Shown: in pieces, positions 1 through 11,200 of the stretch | How positions within the stretch are numbered: the first letter of the stretch is position 1 | Layout of the letters: each line of letters opens with the position of its first letter | Source: Daldinia sp. FL1419 | Taxonomy: Eukaryota > Ascomycota > Sordariomycetes > Xylariales > Hypoxylaceae | DNA length: 27,020 nt | Assembly (NCBI GenBank): GCA_025201765.1 | Contig: MU623616.1 | Coordinates: forward strand, 1-27,020 | Reading direction: 5' to 3' | The notes under the pieces: generated by a model | The model's database searches: none | What the model was told of the DNA's origin: nothing | What the model saw: the letters and a program-made list of their open reading frames with translations, nothing else | Position numbers and translations under genes: made by a program

Positions 1-628
1 CCAATTAGAGACCTTGAATTTCCGGAACGTTTTATCAAATACAATGGTTTTAATTTTACAATGGTTGTTGAATATGCCCTATTGCCACTATGGTACCTAA
101 CCTAGGTGGTATTGTACCTAACAGACCGGCACCGAACAAATGTCGGCCGAGAATATTCCGGGGCCCTTTTTAGGTGCCTCCTAACCTAGCGCCAAGTACC
201 TCTCTGGAGCCTGGGTACTTTGACAGATCTGTCTTAGATATGGGTAGGATAGAAGGATCCCAATGAATTGGGGTCCAGTACCTATGTATAATGTGCCTCT
301 TATGCTATTCAAGGTACCTATGTAGTTTTACTATAAGGCAGCTCGATTTCTAAGGTATCTAACCTAGGTAGTTACATACTAATGGGGCTAAACATGGACG
401 TCCCCGTTTATTCTCCAAGTACAAGGTATCTAGGTAGGCTTAAGTATTTCAACATCATCGATGAGGTATCTACCTACATAATATCCTAATACACGAAATA
501 CTTGAACTATTTACACTTGTTTTACTAGACCTCACTACATTCCCAAAGAGAAATAATATTTCATTTTATTTCCCGGTCCTATATATCTAAGAGGGCGCGG
601 GACGTAACACCTCAAGAAATATTTCTTT
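1..628. promoter_or_regulatory. Upstream intergenic region of the MoCF-domain gene
   Basis: No gene is visible here. The stretch is rich in short CCTAGGT / GGTACCTA motifs, for example around 95-125, 350-375 and 420-475, of the kind scattered through all the non-coding DNA of the gene-bearing half. A TATA-like run (CCTATATATCT, about 579-589) lies roughly 40-50 bp before the ATG at 629. If it is used, the transcript leader would be very short. The promoter assignment is inference from position only. Confidence 0.4.
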
Positions 629-1940
629 ATGATCTCGCGACTATCGCAGCTCGCTCGTCACCTCTCAAGGCCTCACCCCGCATTCGGTCACCTATCGGCA
701 CCTAAGTCTAGTGGCCTAGCATCGAGAATCATGGCTTCGGCGGATAAACGGAATTCAAGAACGATACATACAGCAGCTTGTTTAATTATAGGCGATGAGG
801 TTCTTGGGGGAAAGGTGCGAGTCCTGTCCTACCCGCCCCGGTCACAACTAATTCTCTTAGACAACTGATGTAAGACTTACTACGAATTGTCGTTGGCGAT
901 ACCGATGCCGATGACTAACCTATGATTTCAGACAAACTCTGCCTATATGGCGAAGTGGTGCTTCTCTCTAGGTATTGTAAGAGTTCTGGAGATAATCCTT
1001 GTCGCCAACATATATCAAGGCTCATGACATTATAGAACTTGAAACGAGTCGAGGTTATTGAAGATGACGAAGATGAGATTGTGGAAGCGGTAAAGAGAAT
1101 GAGCGACCGCTACGATTTTGTTGTGACAAGGTAGCGAAAGGCCCATTGCTCCCTAGATAGAGCAGCCCGACTAATTGCTATACGAATAGTGGTGGTATAG
1201 GACCGACGTGAGCTTGTAAAATCGTCCATCTTCTACAAATACTCACCTAAAACAGTCATGACGACATCACGTACCAATCCATCGCCAAGGCGTTTGGTCT
1301 GAAACTCATATTACACGAAGAGGCGTACGAACGTATGAAAAAGCTCACCAAGCCGAGCAAGTCTCATCCAAACTTTAGTTGGGACGTAGAATCCCCTGCC
1401 AAAACTGCACGGCTTAGGATGGTCCAGTTACCCATTGACGAGTCGCGCGACCTGGCAAAACAGGCCTTATTTACACGTGATGATCTCTGGGTTCCCGTTT
1501 CCGTAGTGAATGGGAATGTTCATATTCTCCCGGGTGTACCGAGGCTATGTAAGTGGCTCAATCTGTCGGAATTCACATGATAATGCTAATGACAAACAGT
1601 CGAAAGCCTCTTGGAAGGCCTTAAACCGTATATAATCCATCGACTAGTAGACCCGGAAGGTAAAGGCATTTTTAGAGCGATTTTCTCTACGCCGATGGGT
1701 GAGAGCGCTATCGCCGACTACCTCACCGAATTGGCGGCTAGGGTGGCGCCTAAGGGAGTGAAAGTTGGAAGTTATCCTCGATGGGGAAAGAAGAACAACA
1801 CAGTCACTCTTGTCGGAAGGAACAAGGAATATATTGAGAGCCTGGCGCCGGAAGTCGAACAAAATATCAAAGGAAAGCGAGTTTTCAAAGAGGGAGAAGA
1901 CGACGAGCCCGAGGCTGTAGCCTCAGTATCTACCAACTAG
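629..1940 (+). CDS. MoCF-biosynth (molybdopterin-binding/CinA-like) domain protein, seven exons
   Basis: Joined exons 629-814, 861-869, 932-976, 1036-1130, 1190-1207, 1256-1548 and 1600-1940 give 987 nt, a 328-residue protein. All six introns (46-62 bp) begin GT and end AG, and the joined frame reads through. The protein opens the MoCF fold with IIGDEVLGGK (residues 53-62), followed by DTNS, and carries the family signature SGGIGPTHDD (112-121). A later HILPGVPRLFESLLEG stretch and a VKVGSYPRWG stretch match the layout of the N-terminal domain of eukaryotic FLAD1 and of CinA proteins. That family binds molybdopterin- or nucleotide-like ligands; the FLAD1 domain has reported FAD-hydrolysing activity. 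No FAD-synthase (PAPS-reductase-like) half is present, so this is a stand-alone domain. The first 34 residues are Arg/Ser-rich and could be a mitochondrial presequence. The in-frame ATG at 731 (MASADKRNS) is an alternative start. The substrate is unknown. Confidence 0.88.
861..869 (+). other. 9-nt microexon (Thr-Thr-Asp) of the MoCF gene
   Basis: The nine bases ACAACTGAT sit between an intron ending CTCTTAG (815-860) and one beginning GTAAGAC (870-931, branch point GACTAAC). Including them gives GKTTDTNSAY in phase 0, restoring the GK-T-DTNS pattern expected after the GDE motif. Skipping them would leave GKTNSAY, deleting the conserved Asp. This is a splice-signal inference, not transcript evidence. 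Confidence 0.75.
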
Positions 1941-3602
1941 GTGCTTAAGCACATGTTATCATTTCGATTTGTGGCTGAAAGTCTACCGACAGCTCGGCGC
2001 TATTTTTTGAAGCTGATTTCACGAATGGAGAAGGTACTAAGGAGATCTTCAACGGTTGCGTAGCTAGCACGACTGCTCCGTAATGCCATTCTCTCTCATC
2101 GTTGGGGGTTTTGGCCAAATACCGCGCCTCAGGTTAGTAAGTTGGGCGATAGATTCTACATAAAGACGGTTACCGGTACCTACCAGAGTGCCCAATGAAC
2201 AAACAAAGCCTACCAATGGTTCCGATTACTATTAGAAAACACGATATCGCGACCCAGTATAAACCATTTCATACCAGATAAATACCTTTATATATTCCCC
2301 GCCGAAGCGCCGATTATCATCAGCTGTATGAACAATGTGAATCCTTCCGACCTTCGACTGCAATGTGTTGATCTACCTAGGTAGGTAGGTAATCCAGCTG
2401 TGAGATCTTTTCGGCCCCCTTCTCGGCGAAGCCGCGGACAGTTGCCCGTCTTCGCGGGGTCGATTGATAATCCTTGCTTAGAAGACGACCATTCTGGTTA
2501 GGACAGCCCGCCCATGACACCACATGCATGAGATATACATAGCTAGCGGGCTTCTAGAATAGTTAAAAATGGCTTTGATTTTCTGGAGTAGACACGATAA
2601 AATCACGAACGTCAAGTATGCCGAGAGTAGGTAGATAAAAAAGATGGAATACCAGATAAACTGGATGGGGTAGGCTTAGCCTTGTCACGATCACATCGCG
2701 TCGCGCTGATAATCGGTTAGGTTAGGATATCGAGACCAAGTATGGAGGCTTATTATTAGTGCAATTGTTCATTAGGAGGAAATGAAACTCATTTCCAATT
2801 CTAGATCCGTGTCACATTGTCCCAGCGGATTTAAAATTTAGAAGGTCTCCCTTCTCCTGGGTTGGGTAAATAAGCGCCCTTTTTTATTCCGCTCTGTTAT
2901 GAAAGGTACCTATTCCAACTACTACTAGAATTGATGTTCATTATTATACACTATGTATCTATATACATACTATGTACGTTGAAGATGAAAATAGATAGAT
3001 CCTAATTCGCGGAAATTTAGTTGGTCAGGCTGAGCCAGCGGGATGGGTAGGGGGAAGAAAAAAAAGAAAAAGCAAGAAGAGGGTAATCAACGCTGTTGAA
3101 TATCGTAATAATAGATGCTGCAGTACTGTACATAGTGAATGTTGGGCTTGCTAGTGAGGACGATTGCCCACGTACTATTGTAGGGACCCAAGGATGCTTG
3201 TATTAGTCTATATGTGCGGTCTATATGTACCTACATAGGATGTTTTTAGGATGCTGATCGATGGGGGTGGGAAGCTCGGTTTTGGGGCTTCGCCTTGCTC
3301 GCGTCGTTAAAGAAATTGATGGGCCAGCGGTCGACATTCCAAGCCAGTTCACCGCTCAGGGTTGCATTTACCAGCGTGTACCAGCATTACCAGTGGGGTT
3401 CGCGACGGAGGTGGCTGGTTCGACTTTGGAGGCTACCAATGGCTTTTTTTTTTTCTTTCTCCAATGCTTCCACTTTCACGCGCGAGAGCTAGCCATTGAG
3501 CGACGAGGACACGGTGTGTACCTACGTATGCGTGTGTGGTCGCCTTGGAAGAAGCAATTAGGGCTGCTGCTTTACAATAGGATGGCAGTGGTGCAGATAT
3601 AC

Positions 3603-3636
3603 GTGTGTGTATGTGTATGTGTGTGTGTGTGTGTGT
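3603..3636. repeat. GT/TG microsatellite
   Basis: A mostly pure GT dinucleotide run, interrupted twice by AT, lies in the 4.2 kb gap upstream of the Ras gene. It is flanked by TACCTACCTAG-type motifs. No functional claim is made. Confidence 0.85.
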
Positions 3637-3956
3637 ACCTACCTAGTGTGTGGGTGTTTGGATGTATAGATAAGTTAAGTAGGGTCTAACTATATGGATA
3701 CCTAGACAGTTTCTAATGGGTGGTTGACGACGATATCGGTCCAAAGAAGTAAACTAATTTTTTATATATTTTCTTTTCCATTGCAAACGCAGAATGTGGG
3801 AATAATGGGAAAGCTGTAAGATACACATCACCTACATATGTCGTATATAGGAAGGCATCCAGTTGGCGCTCCCGTTTATCAAGCCTAGTTCGAGACGGAG
3901 ATGGGCGATCTGGCTAGCGGGTTTTATTGATTGATACGAGATATGATAGGTGCGCG

Positions 3957-3981
3957 AAGGAAAGAAAAGAAAAGAAAAAAC
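3957..3981. repeat. AAAAG-type simple repeat
   Basis: About four tandem copies of a GAAAA-like pentamer in intergenic DNA. A purine-rich low-complexity tract only. Confidence 0.7.
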
Positions 3982-4911
3982 TACGTGCCAACAACATGTG
4001 GGATGGAGGATAGGAAAAGCTTATAGCGAGTAAAATGGCTAGAATGGAGTGAACAGGTTGAGTTTTAGGTACACCTAATAGTTGTTAATATGATATGGCC
4101 CCTGATAAGATGCGACCTCGAATTTTAAGGTTGGTGGAGCACTCGCATTCAGATGCTCGTAAAGGCGTCTAAGTGGTCGCCGAGGCGCTCAGAAGATGTC
4201 GAGGGGGATTCGTGGGCTCGTTGGCTCTTTTTTTCCCTCTGTTTTTCTTTCCATTGCATTTTAATACAAACGCAGCAGATGTACAGGATATTGTTTGAAT
4301 AGCTTGACACGTGCAGCTTTATTTGTATATCTAGCATCGTTCGACGATCGAGAGATAACAGCATTTATGTGCTAAGCAATGTATGTAGTATATATTAAGA
4401 GGTATGCATCGAAAGCTGACGCAAGACACATAAGATGGTAATTGATAGCACAGACCATTACCTTATATATAGGTACTTTTCATACATGTAGTTATAGGTA
4501 TCTGATTCTGTGTACATATCTTATGTAGTGTATTGATGTAAATACATATGGAAGCTCTTCGGGTAATATAAGCGTTGACTTATACGTAATAACAACTCTT
4601 TCCAATGATATTCATCATTTTAGCTTCTTGATTCTCAATAGTTAATAATTTCATATATTATATAGGAGGAAGATTTTAGGAATAGATACGTAACGATCAT
4701 CTTATGTATGCCTGTTGTACTTTATCTCATCTTAGGTATTATTAGTCTATCCGGCCCGTATGGATGGCGCTTAACGATAGCTATATCTTACGTTAGTTAT
4801 GTAGTCCGATAAAGCAAACTGCTAGTACCTACAGTACATTATACGCTACCTAGTTGAATGCCTGGGGTATCGATTAGAGGTACACGTATTTTCTTTCCAG
4901 AAGTATTCAAC

Positions 4912-4933
4912 TACCTAACGAGATAGTTAGGTA
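4912..4933. repeat. Small perfect inverted repeat
   Basis: TACCTAAC at 4912-4919 is followed after a 6-base spacer by its reverse complement GTTAGGTA at 4926-4933. It could form a short hairpin, or be a palindromic pair of the dispersed CCTA-type motif. It is not followed by a T-run and does not resemble a terminator. Confidence 0.6.
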
Positions 4934-6186
4934 TTATTACTAACGTGGAGGTATGGAAGTGCCTACTTATCAGCCTAGGTACCCTATATTGGAAAATTTT
5001 CGAGGCGGATACGTAGGTATATATAGAGGTACTTAATTTGAGCAGTTCTACCTCAATACCTATGTCGCCTACCGGGCAATAAGTGAATGCACCTATGTAA
5101 AGAGGTATATATACATTTTCTGCAGTAAATGGTTAATGGCCATTTCCTGCTTTGGTTTAGAGTTATCCACTATTTGAATTAAAAAAAAGTTATCCACCTG
5201 CCAATTGAATGATCTGGTGATCCGTGCCTGTTAATCAAACTACTAGAAATCATATGAGAAACTTTAACAGCCAATGTCAATCAATTTCCTATGGTCCGTG
5301 ATCCTCCCCTGCCCCACCAAAATCATATGTGCTCCGGAAGTACATATATACAGGATTATATACGTACCGAGATAGGTAAATCGGCGCAGCTATGCATATA
5401 CAAATTCGTACCTACCTGCTTTAGATACCGCTTGTCAAGTACCTGTAGGTATCCTCACCCCTTGTCTTTCATGTTCTTCTCCATGTCTACTTCCAGTGCC
5501 AGGTAGGTACCTAGCTCGAATGTACCCACCCCCTTTGCAAGTGCTGTGGCCAAGCAACCAAAGCAACCAAAGCAATCAAGCGCCCCCATGGTTCCTTCTC
5601 TTTACCTCCAAAAAAGTGACCGCGTAGTGAAATCACCTCCCCCCTTCTTCGCCGTCACTGCATCCAAAAAGGTGATCCCTAAAGTGATCCACGGACACAT
5701 AACGGACGCATACACATGCACACGACGAGATAACTTCTCTTTTTTCTATCTGTACTACCAAGTTCCGTCCCGATCCTTTTTTTTCTACTTTTGTAATCCC
5801 TTTCTTTCGTTTCCCCTCCTTTCCGTAGGATATCGCCGTATACAGTATACCGTATACCGGCACCGCCTTTACCTTCTGGGTTCTATTTTTCTTCGTTTGA
5901 AATCAAACCAAACTTCATCGCCGTTGGTCATCAGGTTAGGAATCTTGCATCTCTTCGAAATTATCGCCGTCCATTTGATCGGTCGCTTAACCACTACCCG
6001 CCGAATCCGTGACGACAGAATCCTTTGTCCGGTTATTTAAGACAATCTTAACTATACGGGCGCTACATCAAGTCCCGTACCCCTTGATTCAAATTTCTGC
6101 CGATTCCCTCTATCGCTCGCTCGCGAGGTTTAGTTTCAAATATTCATCAGTAAAGCGACGCATCGTTGCTAATTGGCGAATTCACA

Positions 6187-7031
6187 ATGGCATCCAAGGT
6201 TTGTCCTATCATCGCGCATCATTTTTCAATCATGGTTTTCGATTGCTAATTTACATTTCTTTGCGTGCAGTTTTTAAGAGAATACAAATTGGTCGTAGTC
6301 GGCGGAGGAGGTGTCGGCAAGTCTTGCTTGACCATCCAATTGATACAGAGTCATTTCGTCGACGAATATGACCCTACCATCGAAGGTTAGTTGGTGTCCG
6401 CCTATATTCACTCACCCTAACCGCTCCGGACTAATACTTTTTATTACTAGATTCCTACCGTAAGCAGTGCGTTATCGATGACGAGGTTGCTCTACTCGAT
6501 GTACTTGATACAGCAGGTCAGGAGGAGTACTCGGCTATGAGGGAACAGTACATGCGCACCGGTGAAGGATTTCTTCTAGTCTACTCGATCACGTCCGACC
6601 AAAGTTTCGAGGAAATCCGTACTTTCCAACAACAGATTCTACGAGTCAAAGACAAGGATCCCACAGACTATTTCCCCATGGTCGTGGTAGGCAACAAGTG
6701 TGATTTGGAGAGCGAACGAGAGGTCCCTCGACAAGGTATTTAACTTGTTTCTTTTTTTCTGGGGATTTTTTGACTGATATGTTCTGTAGATGGTGAAGCT
6801 CTTGCGAAGCAGTTCGGATGTCCTTTTGTTGAGACTTCCGCCAAGTCCCGAACGAACGTTGACCAGGCATTCTTCGATCTCGTTAGAGAAATTCGTAACT
6901 ACAACCGCAACATGCAAGGCTTATCGACGAACAGTGGAGGTAATGGTGGTATGAATGGCCCGGGTACTAAAATGGAAGTGAGCGAAGGTGAAGCCGAAGC
7001 TGGTTGCTGCTCCAAGTGCATAGTACTATGA
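6187..7031 (+). CDS. ras1: Ras GTPase (Ras1/RasA family of filamentous fungi)
   Basis: Exons 6187-6198, 6271-6385, 6451-6735 and 6790-7031 (introns 72, 65 and 54 bp, all GT-AG) give a 217-residue protein. All GTPase motifs are present: P-loop GGGGVGKS (15-22), switch I YDPTIED (37-43), DTAGQEE (62-68), NKCD (124-127) and ETSAK (152-156). The P-loop has Gly where human Ras has Ala11; this is, to my knowledge, normal for fungal Ras1/RasA and not an activating change at Gly12/13. The tail has a hypervariable Gly/Asn-rich part, two adjacent Cys (210-211) suited to palmitoylation, and a CaaX box CIVL (214-217) for prenylation. The protein is expected at the plasma membrane, controlling polarised growth, cAMP/MAPK signalling and conidiation. 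The first exon encodes only MASK. The ATG context (TTCACAATGG) is good, and no other ATG lies between 6041 and it. A broken relative is unlikely because every motif is intact. Confidence 0.96.
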
Positions 7032-8261
7032 GGTGGTTGAAGTTGGTTGAAGATGGTTCGAGAGTAATTGGTTCATTGATGGAACAATGCATACGAGAAG
7101 ATGCGGATGCTTAACCTGCCCGTACCGAGCGTAGGGTGCGTATGCGTATGCGTATATGTGTGTGCATCCGACATGAGCGCTATGAACGATATTAGCGGAC
7201 TCGGAACATATATGTCGGTCCGGTCGATGCAAATTGTTGCATGGTAATGGGAGTCGGGGTTTTGAAGCTTATTATGGGACCAAGCAAAATCATCAGCATC
7301 TGAAAAGGGAATAAAGGGACAAGTCGAGTGGCTAATTTATTTGTCACTCGAGAAGACAACACTGTCTATGCGGATTTGCGGACGACGCGTTTTTAGGAGT
7401 ACAGAATACTTCGCGTGGACCTTCCCCGGGTCCAGATCATCGCAGATGTTGTGGAAGATGATCTCTCCTGCTGGTCATTTCACTACTTGTAATGTTGTTC
7501 GCTTATTTTTCGTCTTTGATTTTTTTTCAGTGGTTTCATCATAGATTCCCCCATTTCAAGTTCAGGCGTCAGTTCACATAATCCAGTCTCGGAAGATTCC
7601 TTTGTGCATGTCTACTTAGATATCTCATTCGTAGGTTCGCCCCCAGGCCCATGCCGGCCAAAATGTCAATCGAGGTATATGGCTGTTTAACGAATTCATA
7701 AGGGGGATATCCCCTGCCCTGGATGCCCCCATCCCCTTGGGTCATTTAATAAACTTTGCAAGCGCATAGGGGTAGGGCAGGATTGAGGTATGATCATAAC
7801 CCATTCTTAAAGTACGTTGTTAGTTGTCTTGTTAGTTGTCTTGTATTTTAATCTCAACGTCACCTTTACTGAAGAGAAGACTAGAAATGGCGTCGTATGG
7901 TGATGTGACGTGCTGTTGAGGAAGGATTCTAAATAATCGTCTTATACTATTTTGCTAAACAAAGATTAGGGGAATAACATATTCTCCCCCGGTCATATTG
8001 TTAGGCGATAGTGATGCTGTTCAGTATCTAGGTATGTTTTGACGACGATCAACCATGTTGTTTCTTGATTGAACTTTTATTATAATAGCATGAGGCACCG
8101 CTCACGTCAATCAGAAATGGCAATGAGAGAAATTCATATTTCCACTTCTACTATTGTAAAAATACAAGATCTGAAAGAGTTTCTAGATCTATACGCTTTA
8201 TAATATCATCTTACAAACCTAATATCGAAGCCTTCCCTCTTGCATCAACACCTGATTCAAG
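7032..8261. other. Intergenic region between the Ras and multi-zinc-cluster genes
   Basis: This stretch contains the Ras 3' untranslated region and the promoter of the next gene. A GTATGC/GTATGT-rich simple stretch sits at about 7136-7165. An AT-rich run at about 8145-8225, containing TATAATATC near 8200, lies 60-100 bp upstream of the ATG at 8262 and is the likeliest core promoter. No further gene is visible; the short frames here have no recognisable content. Confidence 0.5.
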
Positions 8262-11200
8262 ATGGCCGGCAGAGTACATCCAAGAGAAGACGACGGAGAG
8301 GAGTCCCTAGGGTGGCAGTGGTGTAATCCTCGGTCGGTAATGTACAATGCTGAGGATACGTGGAGTTACTACAAGACCGAATTTCACCCCGACGCGTTTG
8401 AGCAGTGGCGTAGGAAATACTTTGCTTTTAACCGGCATTGCGACAGGTGCTTGGTCTTTAATATGCCCTGTGGCCCTCTCGATAACTGTCTGAATTGTGT
8501 GAATCACGGCGAGGAGTGTACTGGTAGCGTTTCGGAGGGGGCTCCAGTCCTATACTTGGATGCCCCTTTACCAGGATATAACGGCAGAGCACCAGTTGGG
8601 CCACCACTACCCGTCAGACCATCCAAGAGTTCTGGCCAGAAGGAGGGCAGCTCGGATTCGTCAAGTCTTTTGAGTTCGTCGGACGTGGAATGGCCGAATG
8701 ACCCAAACACAGGAGAAAGAGATGTATCGGGCTGGATACGAAACAGCGGTGTTGCGGGAGAGGTATTTGATCCCGTCCCAGATGGAAACATATTCGTCCC
8801 AAATCTAGACCCCAACCAGCAGCCCGATCCCGACTTAGCTGATTACAACTTACCTGACCATCCGAATCCGAATCCACCTGCAGACCCTGACCCAGCCGTC
8901 GATCTTGATGCTAATCCGTTTCCTTACCATGGCCCGGGTGAATATCAATACCCAGATCCAGGAGCCGATCAGAATCAATATGCGTTCCAAGATCCTATTC
9001 CAGATAATGCCATGGGCGCTATACCGCCTGTACCAGATCCTGGTCCGGATCCTTACCCAGATCCCGAACCTGTTGAGGTCTTTCCGGGTATTGACGTCAA
9101 TTACATCCCTCCCCCTGGTATGCAAATAGACGGCTTAGATGAAAGCTTCTATATGAGGCCAGATCTCCAAGAGCTATTGCCACGTGCTTGGAGGAACGGC
9201 TGGCCGGTTGGCGCACATCCACCTGAAAACGACACTTTCGGGAGGAGGATAACTGCTTGCGATGCCTGCCGCTCGTTGACCCCCGGTTACCCTTGCGATG
9301 CTTGGCCAAACGTATCTCCTGGGGTTGGCTGTACCGCCTGTAAGAAGAGGGACGAGACTTGTCGTTGGGGCGACACCGTGTTGGCTCCGCGACCTGACGG
9401 TCTAACGGAGCCCCTCAGTTGCGACTGGTGTTTAGAAAACGGCATTTTACAATGCTCCTGGCGAAAGAAAGGAGTTTCTACTCTCTTCCTGCCGTGTAGC
9501 CAATGTGTGATTCAGGGGTTAGAGTGCACCCACAACGGTAGAAGAGTACAGGCAAACGTTCCCCTAGGTACTCACTGGACAATTACCCATCGCCTGGCCG
9601 ACATTCAAGCCGACCGGCCAGCACAGTCTAGAGAGAGGCAGTCTTTGGTAAGAAGAATATTTGAACCTGCATTCCCGAGAACTCGAAGTCCGCCGCCACT
9701 CCCTCTTCCACCCGATCACAGGCCGACCGTGTATAACCCTGATATCCCCAAAAAGATCAATATTAACGGACGACGAGTTGACGGAGGCCGGCAATGTATT
9801 GCTTGTGCCAGCAGACTCTCACAAGGCCACGCGCGTATAACCAATCGAAGATGTAACGCCGATCCTGCAGCTCCTGTCGGATGCCATTTTTGCGCTATTG
9901 CGGGAGTGCAATGTGTCGTAGATGGAGCAGCCCGTAAGTGATGTTTCGATTCCCCCCTTTTATCTTTTCTCCCCTTTTCTTCCTTGAAGTCACTATTTGC
10001 TAAATCTTATTTTGCAGTTCCGCCTGCTCAGAATACCCGCGCTGGCACTATTCGCGACCAAACCCACTCCTCCTCTTGCCAACCGTGCGCAGAAACCGGA
10101 AAGGCGTGCGAACGGAAACGACCGTGCGACACTTGTGTATCCCTTAGGAGAAGATGTTATGGTGGAGGTCTCAGGGGAATATTCTACCGAGGAGTTCCGG
10201 GTGACGATCAACCCCTTTACTACATGAGGAACGGATACCAGGCGGAAGGTCCCACTGGAGAAAGATATCCTTTCCGTGAGGCTCGTCCTGTCTTACCCGA
10301 GAACTATCATCTCTCATACCGGCCGTCATATGGGCGCTCCGGGATTGGCCGCGGCCTCGGCCAACCGCCACCTCCCCTACCACCGCCTCTCCTGCAACCA
10401 CCACCAGTGGTGAACCCGGGGTTACAGCCTCCGGTTATACCCCCTCCAGAACCTAAGGCCCCTCTGGCGGTCATGTACCCACCAAATATGCAACCTCCGG
10501 TCGTACAACCCCCGCCGGTTGTACATCCGCCAGTTGTACAACCGCCAGTTATAGACCCTCGACTGGTCATGAACCCACCAGTGATACAACCCCCGGTTGT
10601 ACACCCTCCGCCAGTGATACAGCCTCCGGCCGTGCACCATCCATCGCCTGTAAACCCTCCGGTGGCTGTAGACCCTCCGCTAATCATGAACCCGCCAGTA
10701 ATACAACCCCCGGTTGTACATCCTCCACCACCTGTAGGCCCCCCATCGGTTGTGCATCCGCCGGTGGCAGAACCTCCACTGATCATGAACCCACCAGTGG
10801 TACAAGCTCCGGTCAAAACCCCTTCACCGGTCGAAAATCCTCCGCCGGACGAAAGCCCCTCGCAGGACGAAAACCCCTCGCAGGACGAAAACTCCTCGCA
10901 GGACGAAAACTCCTCGCAGGACGAACAACCCCCGGGGCCAGGATCGGATAAAGATGAGGATATCTTTAATTTCCTAGAAGACCCTGCTGCGCTGGGCCAA
11001 GAAGTCAAGTGTCTGCCGAATTCTACTGCTCTTGCCAACTTTCCTCGCGCTGACCATCGAGTTAGCGCTCAACCATCAGCCAGCGCTCGACCATCAGCCA
11101 GCGCTCAACCATCAGCCCAGGTTAATCCGAATAGGTTATTATTACCGGCCGATCCTGATCCTGAAGATGTTAGGGTATGGGGTTTCCCACTGGCTCGGCC

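Larger units (their letters stand above)
1941..6186. other. Long intergenic region (4.2 kb) before the Ras gene
   Basis: No convincing gene is seen on either strand. The open frames present (for example 3261-3689) are low-complexity or run through simple repeats. The content is: CCTAGGTAGGTA-type motifs (2373-2392, 4970-4982, 5410-5420, 5500-5515); a GT microsatellite near 3603; an AAAAG tract near 3958; a short perfect inverted repeat at 4912-4933; and a pyrimidine-rich stretch (about 5,600-6,100) that probably includes the Ras promoter and leader. A 3-copy GTATAC-based 7-mer repeat lies at 5838-5858. An untranslated RNA cannot be excluded. Confidence 0.5.

Noticed and set aside
3261..3689. 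142-codon + strand ORF in the long intergenic gap
   Set aside because: It runs through a poly-T tract (poly-Phe) and the GT microsatellite (Cys-Val repeats), has no recognisable motif, and overlaps another random frame.
8262..10002. Two separate adjacent genes (ORFs 8262-9941 and 9984-13085)
   Set aside because: A good 84 bp GT-AG intron with a branch point joins them in phase, and module 5 continues the module series on the other side; the 9984 start is inside the intron.
10307..11038. Minus-strand ORF of 243 codons, Gly/Thr/Cys-rich
   Set aside because: It is the antisense shadow of the Pro-rich repeat in the large + strand gene; the composition is fully explained by the repeat and nothing resembles a domain.
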